The notes beneath the pieces were generated by a model. That model was not told the DNA's origin. It did no database searches and saw only the letters and a program-made list of their open reading frames with translations. This document shows, piece by piece, positions 11,528 through 23,977 of a stretch of DNA of 64,000 nucleotides; the first letter of the stretch is position 1; every line of letters begins with the position of its first letter. The DNA is from Margaritifera margaritifera. Lineage: Eukaryota; Mollusca; Bivalvia; Unionida; Margaritiferidae. The translations under genes were made by a program, and so were the position numbers. The DNA lies in assembly GCA_029931535.1 (NCBI GenBank), contig JAQPZY010001660.1, forward strand, positions 955,001-1,019,000. The letters are read 5' to 3'.

Positions 11528-11989
11528 GGGGGGGTGTCTTTGGGTGTTATTAATAATGGCAATATAAACACATAAAGTCATTTTTTTTATTTATGTAAAA
11601 ATTCTCGTGAATAAAAATTACAATGACATTTGAATCATTTCACATTTCATGTTAGTGTCTTGCTTTGAATTTCTTAGACAGAATGTGTTCTTCTGCTCCT
11701 GAAATCTCCTCTTTATCCTCCTTTTTTCTTCCTTCACTTTCCTTAGACGTTCTGGAAGCTCTGAATACCAGTGTCCTTTCATTTGACAGCTATAAGAGGT
11801 ATCTTCACGTTTGTCTCGAAAATAGAGTTGGATTTCCCCATAGGTCTTCTTGGACGCTGTGTATTTTAGAATTACTTTCTGTAAATCTCTGACCAGAAGT
11901 GTGATCTTTTGTTGCCCTTCGATCTTCACAGGTTGAATGAAAGTCACAGTGGAAATGAACGATATTACCATATTACTTATGGGTTATAT

Positions 11990-12650
11990 TGTTACGACTC
12001 CAGGTCTTAAAATAATGTTACAGAAAGAAAGTGAAACCAACAATGTATGTAAAATCAGCAAACAATTTATTTCTCTGTAATTAAAATGAAAATTCAAAAG
12101 AGAATTTAATTCCAAATAATCCTAAATGTTCTAAACACAAGTCAGAAATTATAGAATGTTTCGAATCAATGACTGTTCCGAATAAAAATTCTTGAATGTC
12201 CTGATATACCACAACGATACAATCCAGAATATTTTTGAGAATGTCTACAAATATCCAAAAGTCATATATATAAATCCAAAGGTTAATGTGCACTTTGTGG
12301 TAACTTCAATGAATGTTCAAATAAATAATTCCTTTCGAAATGATGTCTACAGCACAACTAAAAGCTCGGATCATAAAGAGATTCCCAAGGACTGATTTTA
12401 AAACAGGAATGATTTTAAAACATGATTTAAAATAGGAATGAATAAATGCGTATCAAGTCTCATTATATACACATCTATGATAAGCCACAATGCTCTAGGA
12501 CGTGCGTCGTTTGAATAACCCGCATCAACAGGGTGTTCGTCAGTTTAGTGGAAAAAGCCCAAACTAGACGTAAATAATTGTCAGCAAGACTGGCCTTGAA
12601 CTCAAACGCTATCAACAAGGTGTTTACCAATTGATCAGAACTTTAAAGTG
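11990..12650. repeat. Diverged LTR-like repeat, related to 37376-38129
   Basis: Starts TGTTACGACTC and shares with the solo LTR at 37376 the ordered blocks TGTTACAGAAAGAAAGTGAAA, AATTAAAATGAAAA, CACAAGTC, TAGAATGTTCCGAAT-like and CTTGAATGT. Divergence is high and the right end is not sharply defined. It is best read as an old LTR of a second retrotransposon family; the integrase remnant at 10320-10740 could be from the same element. Confidence 0.55.
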
Positions 12651-14429
12651 CGATCATTTTTTTTTTTTTTCGTTACTACTGTCCACTTCTACACCATATC
12701 CAGCAGAGAGCGGAAAAAGACAACTGCTAAGCTCCACTAACAAGCATGGCAATATATCTATCATATGTCCGTGAACGTGGAAGCGGATGAGAAAATTTGG
12801 GACAAAAAAAAGAAGACCTAACCGACATTGAGGACAATAGGACAGTTATAGCGCCTGAAATCAGGGGAGGGGAAAAACCAGGAAGAATCGAATCAAAAAA
12901 GCTGCAGGACGCATCAAGGAAAAGGGGACGAAATATTGTGAAAGCCCGGTTACATTAACAGGGCTGATCTGTAACTATTTGATCGCCTACCACCAGCTAG
13001 ACATCCCCCATCCCCGTACGTTACGAGGACTGGATGAGTGAGCGAGATATGCTACATCTTATTGATCCAAACAGCCCAGTAGACCGCCCAAGACGGGTTC
13101 TAAAACCGCCTGAACATCTGCTTGCATCCCTTCCGCTGCCAGGGATAGTACCCAGCCCTTTTAAGAGCTAAAGAATTCTTGCAAATGCCTCAAGGATTTC
13201 ACTTTGGTTTGAAAACCATTTCGATACAAACTATATTAATATGCAAATACGATAATTTTTTTCCACCGTTCCAAAACGATGACCCGATCACAAAAATAAA
13301 TACAATGGGTTACATAAACCCTGCATCATCTCAGTTTTCGAAAACATTAATGTACACCATGTACTCTGAATTCTAAAAAGTGGTAGAGACAGGAAAATTC
13401 ATTGAAACCTTCTAGATTGATCACAAATTACAATATGTGGCTAACACACAACTGTTAGTAGGGATAGAGCAATTAGTTAACTTGCAGAATTTGATTATGA
13501 ACATTCATGGCGTTTCAACTTAACCTCGTTCCGCTTCGCGCCTCCATTGCCGAGCCCGTGCAGCCTCTCCTTTCTGACATTTAATTAACAAGCGTGCGGT
13601 GCAGGCACTAAAGCGTCAAATGGGTGCTTCGCGCTAACCATTCGTAAATGGCCTAATGGCCGAACGAAATCAATTTAAACTAAATAAGTATGATATCAGT
13701 CGTGTCATCCGTTCTCAAGCCAACCATGTTACGTCAAAGTGGGCAATCACACGCTTTACAGAGAGGTCACTGTGGATGAGAAGAATATATGTGGAAAGGC
13801 AAGATTACATCAAAACAGTTTTGGTGTATAGATCGATGGTGAGGAGAAGTTTGAGAAAATGAAGAAAAGTCAAGAGGCATAACATCTGTTAACCAACTGG
13901 ATCTTTATTACACCCCTATTCAGGGCCACCGGGTTTCTTAAGATAGAAATACTACTCTATAGTGCCAACTCAAAAATTATATTTCTGCTTGTCTATATAT
14001 ATCAGTAATTCCTCGACAACTAGAAATTCCTAAACCAAGAATTCATTTTATGGTACAAATTGAGACAGTTATTCACAACAATATTGTCAGAAAAGCGTTT
14101 ACCAATTATTTGGAGAGCTGTAGTTGTGATACAACCCGCTTCAATGTAAATGATTGGCAAAATTGAAAACGTAAAAGTGCAAGTGAGAGCGTGGAAAGCC
14201 TCTCTGATATTTCATAAATTGGAACCAATTTCTGTCCATTTACAAATTTGCTATGACCTCCCGTGAGCATCAACGTATATGAAAATATCGATTAACGCTG
14301 AAACATGGTTAGGTAATATTTTACACAAGGACGTGAAATACATCTAATTCTTGGATGAAATAATTAATCATTTAGGCTATGAAAATACATCATTTATTAT
14401 ATATTTTATAATAAGATATTGAAATATAT
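12651..14429. other. Unassigned stretch, slightly GC-richer in the middle
   Basis: A 45-codon plus-strand frame at 13033-13170 (beginning MSERDMLHLIDPNSPVDRPR) has coding-like composition but no recognised homolog and no upstream continuation. The rest, including 13500-13660 with higher GC, shows no supported gene. Confidence 0.35.
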
Positions 14430-14572
14430 CAGTGGGAGAAAAATGATATCGCCATAGTGGCGATACCACTTTTATCGCCACAGGGGCGATATCCCTCTTG
14501 ATGCCCTTAAAATTTTTATTCAAATCTGTATTTCCATATTTAGGCCTATTTCAATTTTCTTCTTCTTCGGCT

Positions 14573-14615
<43 letters not shown>

Positions 14616-15420
14616 GATGATCAACACTGTACACCCTGTAGTATGTATTTATTTAATAAATAAGTAGGCGCCATTAAACAAAATGCCTAGAAATGAACTC
14701 CAAAGAACAAAAAGTATGTTTCAAGTATTAACTTTTTTTTAGTTTTCCACATGAATCCTGCAAATTATATGACTGAACCTACATGAAATGTTGCTATTAG
14801 ATCTTCTATCACCCATACAGTGTTTCTTTTACACTCTACGACAAACTGACACAGTTTTAGGAAAACAACTTGGTTAAATATAGTAATAAAATTGTTTAGG
14901 TAGCGATTCTAACTCTCAACACAATCATAATCATGTTTGAAAAAGATGGAGAAATCGGGCATTGATGAGTATTGATTGCAAACCGAAATTAAGTGACAAT
15001 CGAAATTTGGGTTCAGCGTCTGTTGCTGAACTTTACACCAAAAGTTCATGTTTGAATTTTATAAATGAAAAAAATATATAACCAAAATCCATACAAGGAA
15101 ACTCACAATCATTAAAATGTTTTGTTTAAAGATGTTACGCCCTGAAATCTGTTGGATGTGACCGCTCCGTGATATTTCTATATTTATATTTACACTCCAA
15201 CCCCAACAATGTTTACTGTAATAATCCGCGCAAGAAATGTGTTAATGAAGTGGAAACATTTTGTATTGTCACACGTGGTGTCGCCACTCGTGACAATACG
15301 ATGTTTCGCACTTCATTCGTAAATTTTTTCTTATATCTACTCAAAAAACGTAGATATCCTCTATGTATCGGCTTCTGCGTGAGTTGAGTATAAATTAGTG
15401 AAATTCGCTACTTCACAGCA
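14430..15420 (+). repeat. Paralogous block, copy a (head with GCGATA palindrome)
   Basis: Shares an ordered series of segments with 20940-22650 and 39510-41010: a palindromic ATATCGCC...GGCGATA head, a (TC)n run (here 14576-14613), a TTTTCCACATG segment followed by TCTCAACACAATCATAATCATG-like sequence, TTTAAAGATGTTAC, and a CACTCGT/ATATCTACTC-like tail. Copies are strongly diverged with many indels. No coding capacity is evident. Confidence 0.6.
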
Positions 15421-16659
15421 CTCGGTAACTTTCTCCTTCATCAGCATCCACTGTCTATAACCAGAACGATCCCCTTGCCAGGAGTTGTTTTGTGCCCATT
15501 GTTCCAGAAATTTACTTAGGAAGTTAGCCAAAGATACTTTGTTTCCTCAGTTGCAAAACGCTTTTTGTATTTAGAAATGATACGAAATCCGATGGTCACT
15601 TGTCAATATATCCGGGAACAAAGTTATGATTTGATAAAGTCGAGATTGTCCAAGAAATAATCCCAGAATTCACATAATGACAGTGTACAAATCAAGAGTA
15701 CTTTTTATACAACATTTTCATATTTGTATGCTTTGGTCATAAAGAAGTGTTAATACGTATGTCCCTGCCAGCTTTTCAATAAGCAATTCAACTTTAGTTT
15801 CTGAAAGATCTCGTAAATTGATTAAGAACGATCACAATTTCTTGGAAATGTCAGACTTCGTGCTTTTCCTCATTGTACTATCATAATATCACACTCAGTA
15901 TATGACATAGATCAACCTAATTTGTATTTGAATATGGCAAGGAGACAGCAAAACAATATCCTCAGAATGTACAGTAAACTCTACTTTATCAACTGAACGT
16001 AAAAAGAAAGCCAATAAAACAAATTTTATAAATATGAATATTTTACACGGTTCTCCTTTGTTTGATTCTAAAGCCTATTGCTTGATCTGCTACTCGTCTT
16101 GCAGGACTTTTTGAACCACTTTTAATCGATAATTTATGCTCATTATATTGCATTGTCTACAATAACTCGTTGTTAGATTAATGTTCAATAATAAATACAG
16201 CGATTCCCATAAATCAATATCCAAGAAAAAAATATATCTTACTGTCATCCTCATCGACAGCAGTTTTCAGCAGGAGCAAGATACTGCGATACAAATTTGA
16301 AATCAATAATTAATTCCTGAACTCCAATTATAACGAGATACACCTACCATAAATTACAATGGTCCTGGCTGTATCTCAATGATGGTCAAAACATCAGAGC
16401 TGCGTGCATTTTCATGCAGGTAAATAGCTTCAGTGTTTTATAGTTTTATTTTTTTTAATGTCGTTTCTTTCTAAAAGCTATAAAAGGTCTCAATTTCAAT
16501 AGTAGGGCAAACCTTCGTCCAGGCCACTTAACCCATTTTTGACTCATTTTTTGATTTTATAGTCATTTTTCAAAACTTTCATCAAAAACACATTTTAAAA
16601 TGGATCTTCAGGAGAACAGTAGAACGAAACAATCCAACTAATAGTGTAACTCGTCTAAC
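15421..16659. other. Unassigned AT-rich stretch
   Basis: No gene or clear repeat could be supported. The phrase CATTGTCTACAATAA near 16155 recurs near 16815, hinting at an additional old internal duplication. Confidence 0.4.
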
Positions 16660-17500
16660 ATTTAACTTGGACCTTTCCAACGGTCACTACGTCGTTCTAT
16701 CATACAGAATTATACACAAGGAAAGTACAATCATGGTTTGAAAGAAAGCAAGTGTAAATTACCTGCACAAGATCTCCCCTCGGTTGACCATCCATTTGTG
16801 TCACCTTGGCATATTACATTGTCTACAATAAATCGGAATTAGATCAATGTTCATCCTCAGTTGTACGATATTAGGTATTCATGATGGTTTTCGACAATTA
16901 CATCCTTTCTAACGAATTGTTCGGAAGATGTTAATGAAATATTTTTAAACTTCTTATACTTTATTTTGTGCCTCGTGAACAAACTGATCAAATGTCAAAC
17001 ATTGGTATATGTTAAAGTAAGTATCAAATTAATCCAAGCATCTTCAACATATATATCGATCGTCTAAAAAAAAAAAAAAAAAAAAAATGAAAGTGCAGGT
17101 ATATTAGCTCCTGGGGATACTTTGGACTTTAGAGTCATCTTGTTTGTCTGACAACTATATAGCGTATTGCAGAGCAGTTGATAATGGGTAACTGTTTGCA
17201 TCATGGCTTCAACGAACGCAGGATAGAATTACCAGCAGTTTAATTTCGTTTCGCTTGCCTTACTATTATAACAGTTTTACGTATGGCATTATCTGCAATG
17301 GCTTGTATTCAGGGCAATCTTTGTCTGCGGTCTCATTGTGATACTGAGCATCAAACAGACTATATGGTACGTATTTTATTAAATGTAGCCTTTTTAAGCT
17401 TTTCTTTGTAGAGAATTTACTCAAATACAATGGGGTATTTGACAAATTCTGAATATTAGATCGGTGTACAACAAAGTTCATTATTAGTGAACTGTACGTC
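16660..17500 (+). repeat. Paralogous block b, copy 1 (empty-site copy)
   Basis: Aligns by eye with 27060-27739 plus 35902-36046: shared CACTACGTCRTTCTATCA, CACAAGATCTCCC, CCATCCATTT, ACGATATTAGGT and TACTATTRTAACAG segments, then TGGCTTGTATTC. In the second copy the 8.2-kb Polinton-like element is inserted at the point corresponding to about 17272 here, so this copy preserves the uninterrupted target (AGTTTTACGTATGG). Confidence 0.75.
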
Positions 17501-17519
17501 AGTGCATCCATTCAAAGTA

Positions 17520-18395
17520 CTCCTCGTGCACCTCTACACACTTTTTCAGTCTCATTGCCTATTATTTTATGCCATTCACTTTTGGTATGTTGTTCATCCA
17601 CTGGAAAATTGCACTTTCAACCGCATGCCGGCTTTCAAATCGTCTGCGCCTCAGTGAATCTTTGATAACGGGATTCAGCCAAAGTTTGAATACTGTGGGG
17701 TTTATTTTTTTTTTTTAGAAAGTTTATCAGGAGGGCGGATTTATGCGCCGGTGCGTTGTCATTGAGTACACGGATACCTCGGGTACCAGTACGCGGACTG
17801 GTGGTTCAGTAGTGTTCCACAACTTTTAGCAACACTTTGGAGGCATAGAAATGTCCAGTGACACTAGCATAGTCAGACACAAGTTCCTGGATGACTGGGC
17901 CTTTTGCATCCCAAAATAATGCGTATAAAACTCTCTTGACAACCCGACTACGTCGAGCGATTTGTGGTCCATGCTCGTTTTCTCCAAAACCGAACTTTAT
18001 TACTTTCTCTTGAGTCGGGTTCAAAAAAGTAAATCCATGTTTCATCACCTGCGACAATCTCATTCAAACGTCTCTGATCAATTTTTTCATGCTTGGCGTG
18101 TTGTTTTTTGCGATTTCAACCCTAATCTGTTTTTGATCAGCCGTCAACAAATGCGGCGGGACCCATCTTGCACAAACCTTTCTGAACTTCAAATGATTAT
18201 TCAATATATCAAAAACAGTTAATGAATTAATACCCGAGATAATAGAAATATCTTCCACTGTGCATCGAGCATCTTCATCAGTTGCCCCCTCTACAGCAAC
18301 CACTTCCAGCTCACCAATCGCCGACAACGGTCTTCCAGAACGTGGGTCATCTTCCTTGAATTCGCGACAATATTTAAACGATGAAACCACCTCAA
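17520..18395 (-). pseudogene. mariner-family transposase pseudogene
   Basis: The minus strand reads EDDPRSGRPLS, then SGINSLTVFDIL (helix-turn-helix region), CARWVPPHLLTADQKQIRVE, and a frame-shifted GDETWIY block holding the first catalytic Asp. It continues QIARRSRVVKRVLYALFWDA and LNDNAPAHKSALL with the second Asp. The third catalytic Asp region (normally near a SPDL box) is not recognisable. Two or more frameshifts and several stops make it non-functional. The SETMAR/mariner assignment is from the SGRP, WVPH-LT-QK and DNAPAH boxes. It sits inside paralogous block b and is absent from the other copy. Confidence 0.85.
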
Positions 18396-18429
18396 AATGG
18401 TAGGATATGACCGAGAATTACATCTGTAA

Positions 18430-19148
18430 ACTTAATACAAGTCGCCTTGATATAAGTCAGAGAGTACCCTAAGAGTACATAAGTACATTAGTCTCTTTGT
18501 TCAGTAGTAAAATTGTTCTCATTCTACAACATTTTTACTTCACTGTCATTTACCAATGTTACTTTATACGCATATAACTGCAGGTGTCCAGTGTGCTGCA
18601 CTAGCAACTCCAGATAATTTTATAAAACATTACTTTGTCAATCGATCGGCATTAAATTTATTGGCAAGTTCAAACAAACAACAAAGTTATAATAAAATAT
18701 TCAGAACTTTTCAAATACCCCTCGTATTTCATGCGTATAGCTGTGGAGTTAAATTGTCTATTTTGTTCAAAAACATGTCAAACATTGATAGATCTTAAAG
18801 CAAAACATTTTTTATAAAAATCTATCTGCAGAGAAATCCAGTTGACTTTTACAAATATCAGATTAAGTCAAAGCAATTTAAAAATGTTTAATTTCCGAAG
18901 ACCGAGTTTAGTATCTACAGTAGATACTTATAGGGCGTCCAGCTTTTCTTGTCTAACAATTATATAGTGCAAGCAGATAATATTTAAACTGACGTCGTTT
19001 GTTGGAAATTGTTGTTGTTTTTTATATTTTTAAAATATATTTTAATCATTTCAACCGCTTGTTTCGTTCTGAAAAGAAAGAAAGAAATAGAAAACGCAAC
19101 TGTGAAATCTGTTTAGATTTTCGTTCCGCTTATCCTTCTTCTGCGTCA
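18430..19148 (+). repeat. Paralogous block b, continued
   Basis: 18740-19000 matches 36218-36460 (shared CTGCAGARAA, TTGACTTTT, GTCAAAGCAATTTW, TTTGTCTAACARTTATAT, TTTAAACTGACGTCGTT). No gene was recognised in this stretch. Confidence 0.6.
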
Positions 19149-19490
19149 GCTTTACATATAGTATTTTCTGCAATGGGTTGTATTCAGAGAAATGTTTGTC
19201 GTCATCTTTACATGTAGTATGATCTGCAATGGGTTGTATTCAGAGAAATGTTTGTCGTCATCTTTACATGTAGTATTATCTGCAATGGGCTGTATTCAGA
19301 GAAATGTTTGTCGTCATCTTTACATGTAGTATTATCTGCATGGGTTGTATTCAGAGAAATGTTTGTCGTCAGCTTTACATGTAGTATTATCTGCAGTGAG
19401 TTGTATTCAGAGAAATGTTTGTCATCTTTACATGTAGTATTATCTGCAATGGGTTGTATTCAGAGAAATGTTTGTCGGCTATTCAGTATG
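19149..19490 (+). repeat. ~56-bp tandem array, about six units
   Basis: Unit core TTTACATGTAGTATTATCTG, then CAATGGGTTGTATTCAGAGA and AATGTTTGTCGTCA. The paralogous block at 36555-36610 has a single copy of the unit, so the array expanded after the blocks duplicated. Confidence 0.9.
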
Positions 19491-19876
19491 TTAAGTATTT
19501 GAGTAGATTGCCTACATTTTTCGTCATATTTGACCTTTGTATAAGAAATATTGGCAGACACTTTACGAAATTGTACTAACGAAGGTTGTAGATTGCTTTC
19601 ATACCTAATTTTAAAAAAGGAAAACTTGCAAAAAATGTGTACATCTTCAAGAAAGTACAGTTTTTAAGCATTCTAAGGGATCATCCAAGCCTATTACCTG
19701 CTGTAGAAACTTAAAAGGTATCTTCTCTTGTATGACAACTGGATCACTTAAATAGATCAAAGGGTAATATTGTTCTTTGCTTGGATGTTTTCTTACAATC
19801 ATCATAGTTTTAGTCATGTCATTATTGGCATGTATTTATGTTTGTTATTTTATCACATTAAGCTCTTCCTTTAAAT

Positions 19877-20465
19877 TGTCTGTAAACCATTTTTTAAATT
19901 GTCTGCATTAGTAATCCCTTTTTTAAAATTGTCTGCATTAGTATTCCCTTTTTTAAATTGTCTGCATTAGTAGACCATTTTGTAAATTGTCTGCATTAGT
20001 AGACCTTTTTTAAATTGTCTGCATTAGTAGGCCCTTTAAATTGTCTACATTAGTAGGCCCTTTTTAAATTTTCTGCATTAGTAGACCCTTTTTATAAATT
20101 GTCTGCATTAGTAGACCCTTTTTATTGTCTGCATTAGTAGGCCGTGTTTTAAATTGTCTACATTAGTAGGCCCTTTTTCAAATTGTCTGCATTAGTAGGC
20201 CCTTTTGTAAATTCTTTGCATTAGTAGGCCCTTTTAAATTGTTTGCATTAGCAGGCCGTTTTTTTAAATTCTCTGCATTAGTAGACCGTTTTTTAAATTG
20301 TCTGCATTAGTAGGCCCTTTTGTAAATTGTCAGCATTAGTAGTCCGTTTTTTAGATTGTCTGTATTAGTATGCCCTTTTTAAATTATCTGCATTAGTATG
20401 CCCTTTTTAAATTGTCTGCATTAGTATGCCCTTTTTTAAATTGTCTGCATTTGTAGACCCTTTTT
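19877..20465 (+). repeat. ~29-bp tandem array, about twenty units
   Basis: Unit approximately AAATTGTCTGCATTAGTAGA followed by CCCTTTTT, with variable T-run length and AGA/AGG/ATG variants. The paralogous position near 37060-37090 has one unit-like segment (TTTTCTGCATCAGTTGACCC). Confidence 0.9.
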
Positions 20466-20499
20466 GAAGAAAAATGTTCTTTACCCTTCACACTGTATC

Positions 20500-20790
20500 T
20501 TATAGTAGAACTCTGTTTAACACTCACAATTTTTGTATATGTATTTATTTATTTGTTTAAATTCAGAATTATATGTTTTAATTAGGTTAATAGATTCTTC
20601 TTGTTGATTGTGTATTGAGTTATGTCGATCTAGCTGATTTTATATTGTTTTGACATGTAGCTTCAACGTTTATGGAACTATCTCGCCTTATCTTGCCTAA
20701 ATGTAATTAACATGGATGTGCGGGGTTATTAGGTACGTCATTTAATATATCCCACATAACTCTACAAACCATGAGCTTTCTCCTTTGCAG
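20500..20790 (+). repeat. Paralogous block c, copy 1
   Basis: TTTTGACATGTAGCTTCA ... AGGTACGTCATTTAA ... TAACTCTACAAACC recurs at 25475-25625 and at 37255-37375. The third copy carries a solo LTR; this one and the second show the empty site. Confidence 0.75.
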
Positions 20791-21082
20791 ATTATTACGT
20801 TCTTTTTTTTTTTTTTTTCTTTTTTTTTTATTTACCGGTCTCATTGTACAATTTTGTGTTTAAAAATGTACTTTCTTACAGCCAAAGTCAAAATAGTGGG
20901 AGCAATTTTGCCTGAATTTCATAATGCATGGGATATTAAAATATATTAGTGTGATAAAAATGACATTGCCATATAGGCGATAAATGTGGTATCGCGACTA
21001 TGGCGATATCACCTCTGGAACTACTTTCTTTTCCGTTTGAAAAATAAATGTGACCTTGGATAAGATATCTGCATATTTGACC

Positions 21083-21083
<1 letters not shown>

Positions 21084-21149
<66 letters not shown>
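21084..21149. repeat. (TC)n microsatellite
   Basis: Pure TC run at the conserved microsatellite position of block a. Confidence 0.95.
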
Positions 21150-21152
<3 letters not shown>

Positions 21153-21290
21153 CGCAAGTAATAACTCTTTGAAAGTTACATCGTTCTGAGGCAAGCAGAG
21201 TAAATTTTCTTGCCCAAGGACACTCCACAGTAATTGTTCTGTTCTGATTCAATGGTTGGAATATAACGCACATCCATCTGGTCCCTAGTC

Positions 21291-21574
21291 CAGTGGTGGC
21301 GCGAGGGTTCGAGGCGCCCTGGGGCAATGTTCTTTAGTGGCCCCCCTTCTTTGCTACAGAGTACAGTTTTTATGTCAGTTGCCAACCCTCCTTCTCCATT
21401 GCCCCCCACCCCACCTCCTAAATAAAAGTTTTGTGAAGAATGCCCCCGTTACACTAAGGTGAAGGTGAAATACTATACAAATTTCAGCTGCAATAAAAAA
21501 AGCTCCCGACGTCGCGCCCTTCACCTGGCGCCTGGGGACAATTGTCCCCTTTCAACCCAGTCGCGCCGCCACTG
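21291..21574. mobile_element. hAT MITE family 1, copy 2
   Basis: 284 bp, ends CAGTGGTGGCGCGA and TCGCGCCGCCACTG, perfect 8-bp target duplication CCCTAGTC (21283-21290, 21575-21582). Internal sequence matches the copy at 7463-7739, including CTTTGCTACAGAG and TTTTGTGAAGAAT. Confidence 0.95.
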
Positions 21575-22660
21575 CCCTAGTCCAACTTAAATGTGTTTAC
21601 ATTTAGTAGTGTGTAGCAAAGTAGTAAGGGGTGTCAGTCAAATATTGCATAAAATAATGTGCATAACACAAAGTATTATCTTATTATAATAATTTTCCAC
21701 ATGTATCTTGCAAATTGTCACCCTTTTTATATTCCGTATTCAGCATTAACTATTCCCCAAATAACTAAATCAGTTTTATAGCAAATTTGCTTTTACATCT
21801 AATACTAAAAAAAAAACTTGGTAATTTAGCAATTTCAAGTCTCATCACACTCACATCATTGTTCGAAAACGACGGAGGAATGGCAAACAGATGAGAGTTG
21901 ATTGCAAACCTAAATTTAGTGACTTTCGAAACTGAGGTGAAGCATCTCTAACCGAATAACCCAGACTTGCAGCTTGTCGAGACGACGAACTTTTTACATG
22001 TGATGGCAGCTGTAACACAATAGAAACGCAAAAACATTAATGGGTAAATCAAGATCAATATTATCTTTATTTTAAAGATGTCACTTTCCTTTGGCTGTTG
22101 GATTTGACTGCGATGCGATGTTATCTCCCACCCAACTGGTTTCATGTTTCGTTTTACAATAGTTATAGATTTTACAAGGGGGGGGGGGGGGATATTTTAA
22201 GCACATGATGTAAGAGATAAATTTGTACAAGTTACTGTCCGAAATTTTTACAACCATTTAGAATTTTTGTCGATGTATTAAAGCAGTATACTTATTTATA
22301 GTGTTAACTGCGTCGTTACAAAATGGGAAACATTCACGCAAATCAATGTTTTCCATAAATGGTATAATAAGAGGAATTCTACGTTTTTTGAAGTGGATCC
22401 AGAAAATACGAAATATTTCAACTACATTTGTGATATATTTTATATCCACTCGAAATATATAGATGTCCTCTAGAATCGAGATATTTCTAACAAATCTTTC
22501 AATGATTCAACCTATTTCGCAATTTTTTATCTGTTTTAACAAAACTTTGCAGTCTCTTGAATTCCTCAGAACTTCCCACGTATTTCGCAACATTGAAACA
22601 CTATTACATCATCCTACAATACAATGTTTATTCCGCTCAGGTCACGAATATGACAAATGA

Positions 22661-23229
22661 GGAGTACAAAGTAAATCAAAAGTAGATAAATAAGTGTGTA
22701 ACATAGATATCATATTTTTACAGGGGACTAATGATGTAGTTAACAATCATAGTATGTTAAATAAGGTGTTCTAGACAACAGAGTTAGATGGTTGTTACGA
22801 CATTATTCATCTGGTAATAAAAAACTTTAAACGTCATCCCAATTTTTTTTATAGTTTGCATATTACTCGGGGCATTCTTGTTTTAGATTTGAGCTGTTAT
22901 ATAAAAGAAGATATACGCATATCAAAACATATGATATTATGTACCACTGTTATATAAAACAAGATATAAGCATATCGAGACATATGATATTACATACATG
23001 GTAATTACAAAGATTTCGTTTAACATACCATTTTTGCATTTCATGAATTATTAACCATACAGGTGGAATTCAGCCTACACAAAAATATACATTCCATGTT
23101 AACTGAATTTCGACATGATAACTTTTATAAATTTACACAACTTTAAAATCTCAATACATTTTGAATTAATCAAATCGTAAAAAAGTATTATATTTCGTCT
23201 TGTGTGAAATTTATTTTTAGGTAGAGTTT
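22661..23229. other. Unassigned, with one ~59-bp duplication
   Basis: A unit containing TTATATAAAAGAAGATATA and CATATGATATTA occurs twice at 22896-22995. Nothing else could be supported. Confidence 0.5.
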
Positions 23230-23775
23230 TCTTTCAGTTTTGAAATAAGGACAATTGAATATGTAATGAAATTCATCACCTAAATCATTTTCGTTGCATA
23301 ATGTACCCAATATTTCGTTCCTTGGAATATTTGACCATCTGCCAGTTTCAATTGGTAAACGGTGGTTTGAGGTTCTAAATTTTAAGTAAATAATTCAAAC
23401 ATATTGGGTAAAGAAATTAAATAATCTTCCAACTGGAGGTTTGTTTTAAAAAGTCCATAGGTGTATCCCTTGCTAAATAAAAAAATTTGCGTTCCATGTC
23501 TGAAGATAAATGTCCGTTAATCTGTTCTTCATAATGTTGATGTGCCATTGTTTATCAGGAAAATATTGCGAATACCAAATGTATCCGAATCAACATTCTT
23601 CGAAAATATATTTAACGTACTCAGACCATCGATAAGTATTATTATGTACTTTAATATCTTTCAATAAAACATTATATATGACTCTCGCGTATTTGTCCTG
23701 TTTTCCCTCCGTTATTGTACACCAATATTTGATGGCGTTCAGTTTCACCCTAAAGTGTAAGTGGTCCTACAAGAT
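23230..23775 (-). pseudogene. LINE 3'-end remnant (ORF2 C-terminus)
   Basis: The minus strand reads VKLNAIKYWC, KQDKYARVIYNVLLKD, KQWHINIMKNRLTDIYLQTW and, after stops, KFRTSNHRLPIETGRWSNIP then LGDEFHYIFNCPYF. These are the C-terminal blocks of the same LINE family as the remnant at 3940-5170, with the terminal Cys/His-like knuckle. Frame changes and stops show it is dead. Confidence 0.8.
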
Positions 23776-23977
23776 ACAAGAAAAATTCGAGGGATAGTCA
23801 TATGACTATATTGTATGTTTTGAAGAAATTAACATGATTAGGTTCGACGCCTTCCATATAAAAGTGTAGGTATTCAACCCTGTCATATACAAATTCATAC
23901 TGATATTTGTCAACTATAATACGTTTCATTTTGACATATTACCACAACCCCTTGTCTTTGCAAATCTATGATGAGAG

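Larger units (their letters stand above)
20940..22660 (+). repeat. Paralogous block a, copy 2
   Basis: Same segment order as 14430-15420 and 39510-41010: GCGATA palindrome head, (TC)n run at 21084-21149, TCTCATCACACTCACATCAT, GGAGGAATGGC, and at 22200-22640 the AACTGCGTCGTTACARAATG ... ACATTCACGCAAATCAA segment. A hAT MITE is inserted at 21291-21574. Confidence 0.7.

Noticed and set aside
11618..11971. 117-codon minus-strand frame beside the LTR-like repeat
   Set aside because: No recognised motif, start or homolog; composition could arise by chance in this AT-rich DNA. It might be part of a decayed retroelement but cannot be supported.
12690..13170. Second viral-like gene fragment
   Set aside because: The 45-codon frame at 13033 looks protein-like but is preceded by stops and matches no family recognised by eye.
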